Source of the DNA: Gammaproteobacteria bacterium
GTDB lineage: Bacteria > Pseudomonadota > Gammaproteobacteria > Pseudomonadales > Halieaceae
NCBI GenBank assembly: GCA_002748505.1
Contig: PDSN01000084.1
Location: forward strand, 1 to 8,394
Direction of reading: 5' to 3'
Length of the DNA: 8,394 nt
The notes beneath the pieces are model-generated. The model worked only from the letters and a program-made list of their open reading frames with translations. It had not been told where the DNA came from and ran no database searches. Below are positions 7,550 to 8,394 of this stretch, in pieces. The first letter of the stretch is position 1. The number at the start of each line of letters is the position of its first letter. Both the position numbers and the translations under genes were made by a program.

Positions 7550-7555
7550 AGTTTA
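7550..7555 (-). promoter_or_regulatory. Candidate -10 box of the pstS promoter
   Basis: TAAACT on the - strand matches TATAAT at four of six positions and starts 10 bases after the Pho box, close to the spacing in PhoB-activated promoters where the Pho box replaces the -35. TACCCT at 7560-7555 is an alternative that sits too close to the box. This would give a leader of roughly 50 bases. Confidence 0.4.
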
Positions 7556-7565
7556 GGGTAAAAGT

Positions 7566-7583
7566 GTTACCGTTGTATGACAG
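7566..7583 (-). promoter_or_regulatory. Candidate Pho box (PhoB binding site) upstream of pstS
   Basis: On the - strand CTGTCATACAACGGTAAC has a perfect first half-site (CTGTCAT), a 4-base A-rich spacer, and a second half-site (CGGTAAC) matching CTGTCAC at five of seven positions, in the 11-base repeat phase of known Pho boxes. It lies 74 bases upstream of the pstS start with a plausible -10 behind it. PhoB control of pst genes under phosphate starvation is well established; use of this site is inferred. Only one box is evident, against two in E. coli pstS. Confidence 0.65.
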
Positions 7584-7586
7584 GAT

Positions 7587-7607
7587 AAAACGCGCCCGAC
7601 AGCGCGC
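7587..7607 (-). terminator. Candidate intrinsic terminator between phoU and pstS
   Basis: On the - strand GCGCGCT-GTCG-GGCGCGT forms a compact 7-pair stem (five GC pairs plus two terminal wobbles) with a 4-base loop, running straight into TTTTATCC. It lies 134 bases after the phoU stop and just before the Pho box, a position suited to stopping phoU transcription before the pstS promoter. The T tract is short, so termination may be partial. Confidence 0.45.
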
Positions 7608-7740
7608 AATACAACGATAATACCTTGTCAATAATTACGCTTTACATTATTTTCAGCTTGGCATTTTGCAGCTCAAGATGACTGTTTTACAGCCGAACAT
7701 ATCTCCTCGCGCAAAGCGTATCAGCTTATTCCCGCAAAAC
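7608..7740 (-). other. phoU-pstS intergenic stretch, phoU-proximal part
   Basis: No convincing gene here. On the - strand there is a perfect TTGACA (7631-7626), but no -10 at 15-19 bases, so it is not called a promoter. Two small stem-loops are visible: GGCTGT-AAA-ACAGTC (7694-7680), and AGCTGCA-AAA-TGC-CA-AGCT (7673-7655, with a 2-base bulge), neither followed by a T tract. A 15-codon ORF (7700-7653) has GAGGAG only 2 bases before its ATG and is not called as a gene. Confidence 0.4.
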
Positions 7741-8394
7741 TCAGCTTTCCACATCCTCAAGCGACTGGTGACGCACGTCAGTGCCGCGGGCGAGATAAAT
7801 CACCTGCTCTGCGATATTGCAAGCGTGATCACCAATACGCTCAAGCGCTCGCAGCACCCACATTTCCGTCAGCACTGCGCCGATGTCTCTGGGGTCCTCC
7901 ATCATAAACGTGACCAGACTGCGCAAGGCACTGCGGTATTCCGCATCCACGTCACGATCAGCGCGCATCACTGCGGTCGCCATCTCCACATCGACGCGGG
8001 TGAACGCATCGAGTGACTGCCGCAGCATTTCTGCAACCTTGGTGCCGATATGGCTGATTTCGACAAACTTACTTGGCGACTTCCCCACTTCAGCCATGCG
8101 CGGAGTTTGGCGAGCGACCTTTGTGGCTTCGTCGCCGATGCGCTCAATATCGGTGTTGACCTTTATCACAGCCATCAGCAAACGCAAATCACTGGCCGCG
8201 GGCTGACGCCGCGCGAAAATCAAGGTACAGTCCCTGTCAATCGCCATTTCCATACGATTGACCTCGTGGTCGTTGTCTATCACTCGCTCGGCTTTTTCAC
8301 TGTCAACATTGAGCAGCGAATCCATGGCCTCGCGCAACTGTTCCTCCACTAAACCACCCATTTCGAGCACGCTGGTCTTAAGCCGCTCCAGCTC
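7741..8394 (-). CDS. phoU: Phosphate signalling protein PhoU, 5' truncated by window edge
   Basis: The frame is open to the right edge and gives 217 residues before the TGA at 7743-7741. PhoU proteins are usually about 235-245 long, so roughly 20-25 N-terminal residues are missing. The in-frame GTG at 8370-8368 is an internal Val, since ELERLKTSVLEMGGLVEEQL is the usual PhoU run into helix 1. PhoU is a cytoplasmic dimer of two three-helix bundles that links PstB/PstC activity to inhibition of the PhoR kinase. The two pseudo-repeats are visible, each with an ERIGD metal-ligand motif: ERIGDEATKVA (window residues about 84-94) and ERIGDHACNIAEQVIYLARG (about 185-204). Here phoU is transcribed in the same direction as the pst genes but ahead of pstS, not after pstB as in the canonical pstSCAB-phoU operon. 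A candidate terminator and a separate Pho-box promoter suggest it is expressed partly independently. Confidence 0.96.
   Translation of the reverse strand, partial: ELERLKTSVLEMGGLVEEQLREAMDSLLNVDSEKAERVIDNDHEVNRMEMAIDRDCTLIFARRQPAASDLRLLMAVIKVNTDIERIGDEATKVARQTPRMAEVGKSPSKFVEISHIGTKVAEMLRQSLDAFTRVDVEMATAVMRADRDVDAEYRSALRSLVTFMMEDPRDIGAVLTEMWVLRALERIGDHACNIAEQVIYLARGTDVRHQSLEDVES

Larger units (their letters stand above)
7513..7592 (-). repeat. Pair of identical 10-mers flanking the pstS promoter
   Basis: CGTTTTATCC (on the - strand) occurs at 7592-7583 and at 7522-7513, 70 bases apart. Both copies directly follow or form the last arm of a hairpin (7590-7607 and 7519-7537). The first copy ends on the first base of the Pho box; the second lies in the pstS leader. 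Confidence 0.6.

Noticed and set aside
7413..7631. 72-codon open frame on the - strand overlapping the pstS start, beginning at TTG
   Set aside because: It runs out of frame through the pstS promoter, Pho box and signal peptide; no ribosome site and no protein family resemblance.
7608..7631. TTGACA as a -35 of a second pstS promoter
   Set aside because: No acceptable -10 hexamer lies 15-19 bases downstream; that position falls in the GC-rich hairpin.
7653..7700. 15-codon leader ORF on the - strand preceded by GAGGAG
   Set aside because: The purine run is only 2 bases from the ATG, too close for good initiation, and the peptide has no run of regulatory codons.
1..8394. Search by eye for CRISPR repeats, IS ends, tRNA genes or defence-type genes
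   Set aside because: No spaced direct repeats, terminal inverted repeats, transposase, cloverleaf-like sequence or atypical cargo gene could be recognised; all long frames belong to Bat or Pst/Pho families.

Overview
This window looks like chromosomal DNA from a free-living gammaproteobacterium. That is inferred from the protein families and their arrangement: a vWA-TPR/BatD pair, long-form PstC and PstA, and PhoU. The genus cannot be fixed from sequence alone; a marine Cellvibrionales-like lineage is a guess. Coding density is high. I see no tRNA, rRNA, CRISPR array, insertion sequence, integrase or other mobile-element signature.

Left part (1-2659, + strand): the 3' portion of a Bat (Bacteroides aerotolerance-type) locus. 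The first gene is cut by the left edge. It holds the end of a von Willebrand factor A domain, a membrane segment pair, a TPR region and a long Gln/Asn/Glu-rich tail (a BatB/BatC-type protein). Its last 17 bases overlap the start of batD, a secreted, membrane-anchored BatD/oxygen-tolerance family protein. These proteins are thought to act together at the inner membrane facing the periplasm, usually with a MoxR ATPase and a DUF58 protein encoded upstream (outside this window).

Centre and right (2703-8394, - strand): a high-affinity phosphate uptake locus, convergent with the Bat genes across a 43-base gap. In transcription order it reads phoU (cut by the right edge), a 248-base regulatory gap, pstS, pstC, pstA, pstB. 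PstS binds phosphate in the periplasm. PstC and PstA form the membrane channel, and both carry long N-terminal extensions compared with the E. coli proteins. PstB is the ATPase, and PhoU links transporter state to PhoR/PhoB signalling. The phoU-pstS gap carries a good candidate Pho box with a suitably spaced -10, just downstream of a GC-rich hairpin with a T tract that may end phoU read-through. GC-rich stem-loops lie in the pstS-pstC and pstA-pstB gaps, while pstC and pstA overlap by 8 bases.

The window is mostly ordinary housekeeping DNA. The points worth a second look are the placement of phoU ahead of pstS, the architecture of the pstS control region (two hairpin/T-tract elements sharing an identical 10-mer), the strong intercistronic stem-loop after pstS, and the extra domains of PstC and PstA. 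I found no convincing evidence of an undescribed system.
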